Positions 53,187-64,000 of a DNA stretch of 64,000 bases are shown piece after piece. The notes under the pieces were generated by a model. That model was given only the letters and a program-made list of their open reading frames with translations. It was not told the DNA's origin and searched no databases. The stretch lies in contig NZ_CP063191.1 of assembly GCF_028609845.1 (NCBI RefSeq), positions 1,116,001 to 1,180,000 on the forward strand. The letters are read 5' to 3'. The position numbers were made by a program, and so were the translations under genes. The number at the start of each line of letters is the position of its first letter. The first letter of the stretch is position 1. This DNA is from Corynebacterium heidelbergense (GTDB lineage Bacteria > Actinomycetota > Actinomycetes > Mycobacteriales > Mycobacteriaceae).

Positions 53187-54521
53187 CTAGACCAAGCGGT
53201 CTATTGCCCGATAGTCGCGCTCCAAGAGGTGCTCGACCACATCGAGGATACGGATGGACACGTCCAGCTTGTGCCCATTGGGGACGCCAATAACCCGAGC
53301 GCCTCCTTCGGCCTGCGCGCGGGAGGTGGCGTCCTCCCCCGGTGCCGGGGGGGCCACGAGAATCCACCCGGAGCTATCCTCCTGGCCGAACACCTTGCCC
53401 TCCCCCACCGCGTTGCACATGATCATGTCGCAGCCCTTGCGCTTCAGCTTGGCCAAGCCGTGATGCAGAGGATCGCCGTCGGTGTCCCCCGTCTCCGCGG
53501 CGAACCCCACCAGCAGCGGGCGGCACTCCGCCCCTCTGGACTGCACGAGACTGCGCAGGATGTCGGGGTTCTCCACCAGCTCGAGCGTGTTGAGGTTCGC
53601 GGCCGAGCCCTTCTTCAGCTTGGCGCCGGCCACCTGGCCCGGCCGGTAATCCGCCACTGCGGCGGCCATGATGACCACGTCCGCATCCGCTGCGGCGTGT
53701 TCCATGGCACGGTGCATTTCTAGGGCCGTACCCACCTTGGTGACCTGGGCCCCCGGGGGCAGGGGAAGGTTTTCCGTCACGCCCGCCACAATGTGCACCT
53801 CGGCGCCGCGCTGGGCCGCAATGTCCGCCAGCGCATAGCCCTGTTTGCCGGAGGAGGAGTTGCCGAGGAAGCGCACCGGGTCCAAGGGCTCGTAAGTCCC
53901 CCCGGCGGAGACAACCACCTTGACCCCTGCCAGGGACTGATCGAAGGCCCCGGGCCGACTGCGATAAGCGGCCAGGGCCAGGGCCCCAATATGGTCCGGT
54001 TCCAACATGCGCCCGGGCCCGGTGTCCGTCCCGGTCAGGCGGCCGTGGGCGGGGTGCAACACCGTGATCCCCCGGCTGCGCAAGGTGTCCACGTTGGCCT
54101 GGGTTGCCGGGTTGCACCACATCTCCGTGTGCATCGCGGGGGCCACGACGATGGGGCACGTGGCCACCAGGCAGGAGCTGGTCAACAGGTCATTCGCGCG
54201 GCCGTGGGCCAGGCGGGCCAGCAGATCCGCCGTCGCCGGGGCGATGACGATGAGGTCGGCCTCCTGGCCGAGCCGGACGTGCTGCACGCTCTCGACGTCG
54301 TCAAAGACCTCCGTGCTCACCGGGTGGTGCGAGAGGGCCTCGAAGGTGGGGGCGCCGACGAACTTCAGGGCAGCGGGGGTGGGCACAACGCGTACATCTA
54401 CCCCGGCCTCGGTGAAGTAGCGGACCAAATGGGGGGCCTTGAAGGCCGCAATGCCGCCACCCACGCCCACCAGCACCCGGCGGGGGCTGGCAGTTGCGAA
54501 TGACGGCACGTGGTTAGTCAC
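53187..54521 (-). CDS. coaBC: Bifunctional phosphopantothenoylcysteine decarboxylase/synthetase
   Basis: A 444-residue fusion for two steps of coenzyme A synthesis. The N-terminal flavoprotein domain (CoaC, about 1-195) has GVGGGIAAFKAPHLVRYF, the active-site His region LSHHPVSTEVFDD, and IVIAPATADLLARLAHG. The C-terminal synthetase (CoaB) begins KVVVSAGGTYEPLDPVRFLGNSSSGKQG and includes the lysine-rich AKLKKG segment. GTG 54521. It follows rpoZ by 20 bases. Confidence 0.96.
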   Translation of the reverse strand: MTNHVPSFATASPRRVLVGVGGGIAAFKAPHLVRYFTEAGVDVRVVPTPAALKFVGAPTFEALSHHPVSTEVFDDVESVQHVRLGQEADLIVIAPATADLLARLAHGRANDLLTSSCLVATCPIVVAPAMHTEMWCNPATQANVDTLRSRGITVLHPAHGRLTGTDTGPGRMLEPDHIGALALAAYRSRPGAFDQSLAGVKVVVSAGGTYEPLDPVRFLGNSSSGKQGYALADIAAQRGAEVHIVAGVTENLPLPPGAQVTKVGTALEMHRAMEHAAADADVVIMAAAVADYRPGQVAGAKLKKGSAANLNTLELVENPDILRSLVQSRGAECRPLLVGFAAETGDTDGDPLHHGLAKLKRKGCDMIMCNAVGEGKVFGQEDSSGWILVAPPAPGEDATSRAQAEGGARVIGVPNGHKLDVSIRILDVVEHLLERDYRAIDRLV

Positions 54522-54541
54522 ACCGGACAGGATATTCCCCT

Positions 54542-54826
54542 TTAGCCCTCGGTGTGCTCCAGCAGGTCACCGTTGATCTCGCGCAGGGCGATGGACAGCG
54601 GCTTCTCGTGGATTTCCGGGGTTACCAGGGGGCCGACGTACTCGTAGACCCCATCGTCGATGGTCTGGAAGTAGTTGTTGATCTGCCGGGCGCGCTTCGC
54701 TGCATAGATCACTAGTGCGTACTTGGAGGACACCTTCGTGAGCAGCTCATCGATGGGCGGGTTGGTGATCCCAATGGGCGGGTCAAAGACCATGTCGTTG
54801 GTATCGGCGGCGGTGGAATTCTCCAC
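54542..54826 (-). CDS. rpoZ: RNA polymerase omega subunit
   Basis: A 94-residue subunit that helps assemble RNA polymerase. The conserved core is [21 protein letters not shown] followed by [12 protein letters not shown], and the C-terminal helix has [15 protein letters not shown]. The GTG at 54826 with GAAGGTG upstream matches the expected N-terminus; upstream in-frame sequence runs into gmk. It is 37 bases after gmk, as in most actinobacteria. Confidence 0.95.
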   Translation of the reverse strand: MENSTAADTNDMVFDPPIGITNPPIDELLTKVSSKYALVIYAAKRARQINNYFQTIDDGVYEYVGPLVTPEIHEKPLSIALREINGDLLEHTEG

Positions 54827-54863
54827 GAAAAGACACCTTCTTCGGAATTGCGGTTGTTTTGGG

Positions 54864-55430
54864 TTAGCTGAGGATCTCGGCGATGCTGGCCACTGCACTA
54901 TCCACGTTATCGTTGACCACTACGTGGTCGAATTCGTCCTGTGCGGCGAGTTCCCGCTTGGCGGTCTGCAGCCGCCGGTCGATGACGTCCTGGCTCTCGG
55001 TGCCCCGGCCGGTCAGGCGCTGAACCAAGGCCTCCCAGGAGGGGGGCGCGAGGAAGACAGTGTGGCTGTCCGGGATAAGGGCCTTCACGTTACGTGCCCC
55101 CTCCAGGTCCACCTCCACGAGCACCGGGCGATTGTCGGCCAGCGCCGCCTCGATCGGTTCGCGGGGAGTACCCGAAAGCTGCAGACCGCCGTGGATCTCG
55201 GCCCATTCCAGCATGAGGCCAGAGTCGATATTCCGACGGAACTGCTCTCGGGTGACGTAGATGTAATCCTGCCCGTCCACTTCGCCGGGGCGTGGGTCGC
55301 GTGTCGTCATAGACACGCTGAAGAAGAGGTTGGGAACCTCGCTGCGCAAGCGGGAGACTACCGTGGATTTCCCCACGGCGGAGGGGCCAGCCAAAACGAC
55401 CACTCGCCCGCCAGACAGTTGTGCGCTCAA
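54864..55430 (-). CDS. gmk: Guanylate kinase
   Basis: A 188-residue P-loop kinase phosphorylating GMP. P-loop GPSAVGKST is at residues ~15-23, with [19 protein letters not shown] for GMP binding and [11 protein letters not shown]. The start is a TTG at 55430 with GTAGGG upstream, 4 bases after the mihF stop; no ATG or GTG lies between it and the P-loop strand without truncating the fold. It is coupled to mihF. Confidence 0.95.
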   Translation of the reverse strand: MSAQLSGGRVVVLAGPSAVGKSTVVSRLRSEVPNLFFSVSMTTRDPRPGEVDGQDYIYVTREQFRRNIDSGLMLEWAEIHGGLQLSGTPREPIEAALADNRPVLVEVDLEGARNVKALIPDSHTVFLAPPSWEALVQRLTGRGTESQDVIDRRLQTAKRELAAQDEFDHVVVNDNVDSAVASIAEILS

Positions 55431-55434
55431 GTCC

Positions 55435-55755
55435 CTACGCCTCGAAGCCGAAGTGCTCCAGCAGGGCGCGACGCTGACGATCGCCCAGGCCGCGCAGACG
55501 GCGGGTGGGGGCGATCTCGAGCTGGTTCATGATCTCTTCCGCCTTGACCTTGCCCACCTTGGGCAGGGAGACCAGCAGAGCGGAGACCTTCATCTTGCCC
55601 AGAATCGGATCGGTATCCGCGTCCTTGAGCACCTGCTTCAGGTCGGTGCCGCCTCGCTTGAGCTTCTCACGCAGCTCAGCACGAGCCTTGCGGGCCTCAG
55701 CCGCCTTCTTGAGAGCTTCTGCGCGCTGATCCGGGGTCAACTCTGGAAGTGCCAC
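55435..55755 (-). CDS. mihF: Actinobacterial integration host factor MihF
   Basis: A 106-residue nucleoid-associated protein unique to actinobacteria, unrelated to HU/IHF of other bacteria. The N-terminal basic helix has [25 protein letters not shown]. The C-terminal H2TH-like DNA-binding domain has [41 protein letters not shown]. It bends DNA and affects nucleoid structure and global expression. GTG 55755 has GGAGGAA upstream. It is preceded by an unusually long, hairpin-rich noncoding region (55756-56140). Confidence 0.95.
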   Translation of the reverse strand: MALPELTPDQRAEALKKAAEARKARAELREKLKRGGTDLKQVLKDADTDPILGKMKVSALLVSLPKVGKVKAEEIMNQLEIAPTRRLRGLGDRQRRALLEHFGFEA

Positions 55756-56140
55756 GGGGTTCCTCCGTATGTGTCAAAGAATGCTATCGGTCTATGCGCT
55801 GCCGATCCGGCTTCCCCGCATTGGTGGGAAAGCGCGAGCCGCCAGCCGTTTACTGGAGCTACATCGCAACGGATGTCCTCCGGGGTTACGTGCCGCCCAT
55901 GTGGGTGACGCTCCAACGTTCTCAGGTTCACCCTGGAAGTGAACACCGGTAGAGCGTAGGAGGTGCCGCTGGCTAAAGCCAGTCGACACTCCCGAACCAA
56001 AGGTAGTGGTGGGCCACTGACAATCGTCAAGGAATGAGATTATTCTCACCCCCAAAACGCCGCGCCCACCCTCAGCTATCGTGCCAAGGGCTGTTGCGCC
56101 TCGGCGTGTCCCGGGCTAACTGCTCGGACAGTCTAACACC
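55756..56140 (-). promoter_or_regulatory. Long structured noncoding region upstream of mihF (candidate 5' leader/RNA element)
   Basis: 385 bases without a supported gene between pyrF and mihF, the longest such gap in the window. On the mihF strand it contains several tight inverted repeats: TGAGA-TTAT-TCTCA (56035-56048), AGTGG-CCCA-CCACT (56005-56018), CTGGCT-TT-AGCCAG (55969-55982), GTTCAC-7-GTGAAC (55926-55944) and GCTTTCCC-8-GGGGAAGC (55810-55833). A possible -10, TAATCT, overlaps the first repeat, which would give a leader of ~270 bases. No known riboswitch, RNase P or SRP signature was recognised. Short open frames here lack family features. Confidence 0.5.
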
Positions 56141-56994
56141 TTAGGCAGTCGGCCCCGTGGACAGGGCCAGCGCCGCCGTGTGTTCCAGCACGGCAGCGTG
56201 CAGGGCCTGCGGCTCCGGTCCGGACTTCAGGACGGCGCGGGAGACGTTCGGACTGACTAATTCCAGCGCGTTGCCCGCGATTCGCCGCACGTCCTGGGGG
56301 GTGCCCCCCTGCGCTCCGACCCCCGGCATGAGAATCACTCCGCCCACTGCGTCCAGGTTCGGTGGATCCTGCACCGTGGCGCCCACTACCACGCCCAGGT
56401 TGCCGGGACCTTCCCCGGTTCGCTCGGCGTTGAGCCTGCCCACCCGGTCCACGACGTCCTGATCCAGCCGACGGTCCCCCTCGGCGCACCGGGCCCGCTG
56501 GACACTTGGGGCTTCCGGGTTGGAGGTCGCCGCGAGCACAATTGCTCCCTTGTGGTGGCGTTGCGCCAGTTCGAACACGGGAGTCAGGGAGTCCACGCCC
56601 AGCCAGGGGGATACCGTGAGGGCATCCACGCTCAACGGGGACTCCGGCGCCAGCCACGCCGTCGCGTATCCGGCCATCGTGGAACCGATATCGCCGCGCT
56701 TGGCGTCCGCGATAACGAGCACACCCCGCTCCCGCAGCGCCGCAATGGCCTCCTCCAGCACCGCATAGCCGACGGACCCAAAAGCCTCGTAGAAGGCCAC
56801 CTGGGGTTTGACCACACAGGCCGCCTCCCCGAACCCCTCCACGCAGCGGCGAGAGAACTCCCGCAGCCCTTCCGCGCTCACCGGCAAGCCCCAGGCCCGC
56901 AGCAAGTGGGGGTGCGGATCCATGCCCACGCAGAGCTGTCCGTGCGTGGCGGCGCGCAGCGTGAAGCGCTCGCCGAAGGTGTGCTGGCCCGCGC

Positions 56995-56998
<4 letters not shown>
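56141..56998 (-). CDS. pyrF: Orotidine-5'-phosphate decarboxylase (group II)
   Basis: A 285-residue enzyme for the last UMP synthesis step. The N-terminal strand has [17 protein letters not shown], and the catalytic Asp/Lys motif is [18 protein letters not shown]. Length and motif spacing fit the actinobacterial group (about 270-285 residues). ATG 56998 overlaps the carB stop as ATGA, so it is coupled. End of the pyr operon in this direction. Confidence 0.97.
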
Positions 56999-60333
<3,335 letters not shown>

Positions 60334-60394
60334 GAAGGGCCTTTCCGTGGGGATGTACAGCGGTGGAGCGTGGGGGTAGAGGGTGCGGCGAGCT

Positions 60395-61561
60395 TTAGAT
60401 GGCCGCGCCGGGGGCTTTTGCGCCGTCCAGCATGCGGATGAAGTCGTCGAACAGGGGGTTAGCGTCGTGCGGGCCGGCGGCGGATTCTGGGTGGTATTGC
60501 ACGGAGAAGGCCAGCCCGTTGGTCAGCGCGACTCCCTCCACCGTCCCGTCGTTGAGGCAGGTGTGGGTCACCCGGGCGGGGCCGAAGTCCGTGTCGAATT
60601 CGGCCATCGGCTCCCCGGCCAGGGCGAAACCGTGGTTTTGGGCGGTGATGTCGATGGCGCCGGTGACGTGGTTGAGGACGGGCACGTTCGTGCCGCGGTG
60701 GCCGAACTTCAACTTGTAGGTATCCATGCCCAGCGCGCGGCCCAGGATCTGGTTGCCGAAGCAGATGCCGAAGAAGGGGATCTTGGCGCCGAGCACCTTG
60801 CGCACCTGCGCGACGGTCACGTCTGCGGTGGCGGGGTCGCCGGGCCCGTTCGAGACGAACACGCCCTGCCCCTGGTATTCCTCCAGCAGCTCTTGCACCC
60901 GCTCAAAGGGGGTATCCGAGGGGACGACGACGGTGCGTACGCCGCGCTTAATGAACTCGCGGGGGGTGTTGGTCTTGATACCCATGTCGTATGCCACGAC
61001 GGTGTAGCGCGTCTCCCCCTCCGGATCCACCACGTAGGCGTCGTCGGTGGAGACATCCCCGGCCAGGTCTGCCCCGGCCATGGTGGGCTGTTCGCGGACC
61101 GTCGCGAGCATCTCCTCCTGACTGGGCAGCTCCTCCCCGGAGAACAGCCCGGCGGCCACGGAGCCTTTGTCTCGCAGGTGCCGGACGATGGCCCGGGTAT
61201 CCACCCCCTGGATGCCGATGATGTTCTGGGCCCGCATTTCCGCCTCGAGGCTGCGGTTGGCCCGCCAGTTGGACACGGTGTGGCTGAGGTCCCGAACAAC
61301 CAGCCCAGCGATCCAGATCTTGTCGCCGTGGGATTCCGAGTCCTCGTCGTTCCACCCGGTATTGCCGATGTGCGGTGCTGTGGCGACCACGATTTGCCGG
61401 TGGTAGGAGGGGTCCGTCATGGTCTCTTGGTATCCGGTCATGGCCGTGGTGAAGACTGCTTCGCCCAGGGTCTGACCTTGCGCGCCGAAGGCCTCGCCCC
61501 GGAAGATCCGGCCGTCCGCCAAGACCAGCGCCGCAGGAGTGCGGGGGTGCTTCCGTGTCAC
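60395..61561 (-). CDS. carA: Carbamoyl-phosphate synthase small chain
   Basis: A 388-residue glutaminase subunit supplying ammonia to CarB. The N-terminal domain starts [19 protein letters not shown]. The class I amidotransferase domain has the nucleophile [16 protein letters not shown], and the His/Glu pair is in [16 protein letters not shown]. Second in order after pyrC. Confidence 0.98.
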   Translation of the reverse strand: MTRKHPRTPAALVLADGRIFRGEAFGAQGQTLGEAVFTTAMTGYQETMTDPSYHRQIVVATAPHIGNTGWNDEDSESHGDKIWIAGLVVRDLSHTVSNWRANRSLEAEMRAQNIIGIQGVDTRAIVRHLRDKGSVAAGLFSGEELPSQEEMLATVREQPTMAGADLAGDVSTDDAYVVDPEGETRYTVVAYDMGIKTNTPREFIKRGVRTVVVPSDTPFERVQELLEEYQGQGVFVSNGPGDPATADVTVAQVRKVLGAKIPFFGICFGNQILGRALGMDTYKLKFGHRGTNVPVLNHVTGAIDITAQNHGFALAGEPMAEFDTDFGPARVTHTCLNDGTVEGVALTNGLAFSVQYHPESAAGPHDANPLFDDFIRMLDGAKAPGAAI

Positions 61562-61655
61562 GTGTGGTCCCTACTTTCTGTTGTGTTCTTCTTCTTCTGG
61601 ACGCCAACCCCGACCAAGCGCCGACTGCACTTTCCCGCGAGGCTGTGCGGGGGGG

Positions 61656-63026
61656 TTAGGTGACGGCTTGGCCGTCGCGGCAGGTGATCTTGCCGCGCAG
61701 GATGGTGGTGGATACCCGCACGGGCATGTCCATGCCCTCGTAGGGAGTGTTCCGCGCCTTGGAGGCCATATCCCTGCCACTGGCAACCCAGCTACGGGTG
61801 GTGTCCACCGCGCAGAGGTTGGCCGGCTCCCCCACCGCGATGGGACGGCCGTGGCCGGGGAGTTTGGTGATCCGGGCGGGGTTTTCGGACATGACCCGGG
61901 CCACGAAGCGCCAGTCCTGGTCCCCGTCGAGGACGAAGATCTGCGCGATCAGCGCCAGGGAGGTCTCCAGCCCCAGCATCCCGGGGCGGGCGAGGTCGAA
62001 CTCGCAGCACTTTTCCTCGCTGCCGTGGGGGGCGTGGTCCGTGGCCACGCAGTCCACGATGCCCTCGGCGAGGGCCCGGCGCAGCGCCTGGACGTCGCGG
62101 TGTTCCCGTAGGGGTGGGTTGACTCGGTTCACTCCGTCGTAGGTGGCCAGGCGCTCGTCGGTGAGCAGCAGGTGGTGGGGGGTGACCTCCGCCGTGAGCG
62201 GGATCTGTTGCTCCTTGGCCCACCGCAGCAGGGCCACGGTCCCCTCGGTGGAGGCGTGGCAAATGTGTAGGCGGCCGCCGTAGTCGCGGGCCATGATGGC
62301 ATCCCGGGCCACGATGGACTCCTCGGCGACGCGCGGCCAGCCCCGCAGGCCCAGGCGCGCGGCGGTGGAACCCTCGTGGGCCACGGCGCCCTCCGTCAAC
62401 CGGGGCTCCTCGCAGTGCTGGGCCAGCAACACGTCTTCGCCTCGGGCGTACTCAATGGCGCGGCGCATGAGGCGCGGATCGTGCACACATTTGCCGTCGT
62501 CGGAGAACATCCGGACCTTGGCGTCCGAATCAGCCATCATGCCGAACTCCGTGAGCTCGGAACCATGCAGACCACGGCTGATGGAGCCGACCGGGTGCAC
62601 GTCGCAGAGGTTGGTGTTCTGCCCCTTGAACCACACCGTCTCCGCGATGGCTGGGTTGTCCATGACCGGGGAGGTGTTGGCCATCGTGAACACCGCCGTG
62701 AAGCCGCCCTGGGCGGCGGCGGCGGAGCCGGTCGCGATGGTTTCGGTGTCCTCGCGGCCCGGTTCCCGCAGGTGGACGTGCATATCAACGAGGCCGGGCA
62801 GCAGCACCTGGCCCTGCAGGTCCACACTCGTGCCCTCCGGGGAGAGCGCATCGGCGAGGTCCGGCCCCATCTCGGCGATGACCCCATCCCGGATGAGAAC
62901 GTCTATGGGTTCCCCCTCCCCATAGGGCAGGACCCCGCGCAACAGTAGTTCTGCGGCAGCCCCGGTGGGGTGCGGCGCTAAAGCCCCCGTGCTCGGGTAG
63001 GCGGACTCGGTTGTGGGCTGGTTCAT
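61656..63026 (-). CDS. pyrC: Dihydroorotase
   Basis: A 456-residue zinc amidohydrolase, type I family, closing carbamoyl aspartate to dihydroorotate. The metal-binding motif is [17 protein letters not shown], and the later conserved [12 protein letters not shown] supplies the catalytic Asp. A ~25-residue variable N-terminus precedes the amidohydrolase strand. ATG 63026 overlaps the pyrB stop as ATGA. Confidence 0.97.
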   Translation of the reverse strand: MNQPTTESAYPSTGALAPHPTGAAAELLLRGVLPYGEGEPIDVLIRDGVIAEMGPDLADALSPEGTSVDLQGQVLLPGLVDMHVHLREPGREDTETIATGSAAAAQGGFTAVFTMANTSPVMDNPAIAETVWFKGQNTNLCDVHPVGSISRGLHGSELTEFGMMADSDAKVRMFSDDGKCVHDPRLMRRAIEYARGEDVLLAQHCEEPRLTEGAVAHEGSTAARLGLRGWPRVAEESIVARDAIMARDYGGRLHICHASTEGTVALLRWAKEQQIPLTAEVTPHHLLLTDERLATYDGVNRVNPPLREHRDVQALRRALAEGIVDCVATDHAPHGSEEKCCEFDLARPGMLGLETSLALIAQIFVLDGDQDWRFVARVMSENPARITKLPGHGRPIAVGEPANLCAVDTTRSWVASGRDMASKARNTPYEGMDMPVRVSTTILRGKITCRDGQAVT

Positions 63027-63985
63027 TGCGCCTTTCCTAGGTTCAACTGGGCCTGGGGGCCGACGAGCAGGGTGAAGAGGACGGCCATGCGGACGTGCAC
63101 ACCGGCCGTGACCTGCTGGAGCACCACGGCGTTGGGGGCATCCGCCACATCGTCGCTGATTTCCATGCCGCGCAGCATGGGCCCGGGGTGCATGACAATC
63201 GCCCCGTCCCGCATCGCGGCCAGGCGCCGGGGGGACAACCCGTAGCGCACCGCGTATTCGCGGTGGGAGGGAAAGAATCCGCCGTTCATCCGCTCTTGCT
63301 GCACGCGCAGCATCATCACCGCGTCCGCGCCGCGGAGGGCATCATCGAAGTTTTGGGTGACCCGCACCTGGCCCCCTGCTTCCCGGCCCCAGGTCTCCAC
63401 TCCGAAGGGCAGCAGCGTGGGGGGAGCCACGAAGGTCACGTCCGCGCCGAGGGCCGTGAGCAGCTCGGCATTAGAGCGGGCCACGCGGGAGTGCAGGATG
63501 TCCCCGACGATGACCACGTGGGTTCCCTCGATCTGCCCGCGATGGCGGCGCAAGGTGGTGGCGTCCAAAAGCGCCTGGGTGGGGTGCTCATGGGCCCCAT
63601 CCCCGGCGTTGACCACCGCGGTATCGGTGAGCCACCCGGCCACTTGCCGGGCCGCACCGGAAGAGGGGTGGCGCATGACGATCGCGTCCGCCCCCACGGC
63701 CTTGAGCGTCAAGGCGGTGTCCTTGAGGGATTCGCCCTTCTTCACGCTGGAGCTGGAGGCGGAGATGTTGATCACATCCGCGCTCATCCACTTGCCGGCC
63801 GTCTCGAAGGACGAGCGGGTGCGGGTGGAGTTTTCGTAGAACATTGTGAAGATGGTGCGGCCGCGCAGCGTGGGCAGCTTCTTCATCTCCCGCCCGTGGA
63901 GGGCCTCGTGGAAGCGATCGGCCTCGTCGAGGAGGCCAGTGATTTCCGCCGCGGAGAGGTCCGCGATGCTGAGGAGGTGCTTCAT
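63023..63985 (-). CDS. pyrB: Aspartate carbamoyltransferase catalytic chain
   Basis: A 320-residue enzyme that condenses carbamoyl phosphate with aspartate. The phosphate-binding motif is [13 protein letters not shown], and [15 protein letters not shown] is the second substrate motif. No regulatory PyrI chain is expected in actinobacteria. ATG 63985 is close to the window edge. Control probably comes from PyrR and a leader outside the window. Confidence 0.98.
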   Translation of the reverse strand: MKHLLSIADLSAAEITGLLDEADRFHEALHGREMKKLPTLRGRTIFTMFYENSTRTRSSFETAGKWMSADVINISASSSSVKKGESLKDTALTLKAVGADAIVMRHPSSGAARQVAGWLTDTAVVNAGDGAHEHPTQALLDATTLRRHRGQIEGTHVVIVGDILHSRVARSNAELLTALGADVTFVAPPTLLPFGVETWGREAGGQVRVTQNFDDALRGADAVMMLRVQQERMNGGFFPSHREYAVRYGLSPRRLAAMRDGAIVMHPGPMLRGMEISDDVADAPNAVVLQQVTAGVHVRMAVLFTLLVGPQAQLNLGKAQ

Positions 63986-64000
63986 GCCTGGGTGCCCCTG
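63982..64000 (-). CDS. Possible 3' end of the gene upstream of pyrB (expected pyrR)
   Basis: One frame on the minus strand is open to the window edge and ends with a TGA that overlaps the pyrB ATG as ATGA, giving a tail of ...RGTQA. The same overlap recurs at pyrB-pyrC and carB-pyrF, and pyrR precedes pyrB in related genomes. Only a few codons are visible, so identity is inferred from position alone. Confidence 0.25.

Noticed and set aside
55737..56030. 97-codon minus-strand frame upstream of mihF
   Set aside because: Overlaps the mihF start, has no Shine-Dalgarno or recognisable domain, and the sequence is better explained as a structured noncoding leader.
55756..56140. RNase P RNA, SRP RNA or a cobalamin riboswitch in the mihF upstream region
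   Set aside because: Checked for their hallmark conserved cores by eye; none is present. The repeated hairpins alone do not identify a class.

Overview
This 64 kb window is a high-GC actinobacterial chromosome segment, almost certainly from a Corynebacterium. The evidence is gene content and order: acn-acnR, the sufR-BDC-S-U-T operon divergent from mptB, ctaA/ctaB, tkt-tal-zwf-opcA-pgl, secG, ppc-tpi-pgk-gap, whiA-yvcK-rapZ-uvrC, a rib cluster, rpe-rsmB-fmt-def-priA-metK-coaBC-rpoZ-gmk-mihF and pyrF-carB-carA-pyrC-pyrB. This order is shared by Corynebacterium and, more loosely, Mycobacterium. Many GTG starts, ATGA/GTGA stop-start overlaps and an mptB start that looks leaderless fit this assignment. 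The species cannot be fixed from the sequence alone.

Layout. Positions 1-5644 (+) hold aconitase (5' end outside the window), its TetR repressor AcnR, an ACT-domain/UPF0210 pair and a class I glutamine amidotransferase. An ABC-F ATPase (-) meets the amidotransferase tail to tail, and a CrtL-type lycopene-cyclase-like FAD protein (+) follows. Positions 8479-14933 (-) are the SUF iron-sulfur assembly operon under SufR. Positions 15058-19456 (+) hold the lipoglycan mannosyltransferase MptB, a two-gene ABC exporter and heme A synthase CtaA. Heme O synthase CtaB (-) lies at 20549-21481. The gap between ctaA and ctaB holds the only clear accessory sequence: an internally deleted DUF222-HNH endonuclease relic between C-rich tracts. 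Positions 21656-28642 (+) are the pentose phosphate operon.

From 28654 to the right edge every gene is on the minus strand. In transcription order from the right edge: pyrB-pyrC-carA-carB-pyrF (UMP synthesis); mihF-gmk-rpoZ-coaBC-metK-priA-def-fmt-rsmB-rpe-ribD-ribE-ribBA-ribH and a PH-domain membrane protein, many coupled by overlapping stop/start codons; uvrC-rapZ-yvcK-whiA; gap-pgk-tpiA-ppc-secG; and a two-gene unit of a membrane-anchored protein and a beta-lactamase-fold lipoprotein.

The window is overwhelmingly housekeeping, and no CRISPR array, prophage, intact insertion sequence, tRNA or rRNA was recognised. The points most worth a second look are the hairpin-rich ~385-nt region upstream of mihF, the DUF222-HNH deletion relic with G-quadruplex-capable flanks, the lone CrtL-type cyclase beside suf, the palindrome in the suf/mptB divergent promoter, the extended 6-phosphogluconolactonase and the lipoprotein/membrane-protein pair. 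Start codons were chosen from Shine-Dalgarno spacing and family alignment from memory, so some may be off by a few codons.
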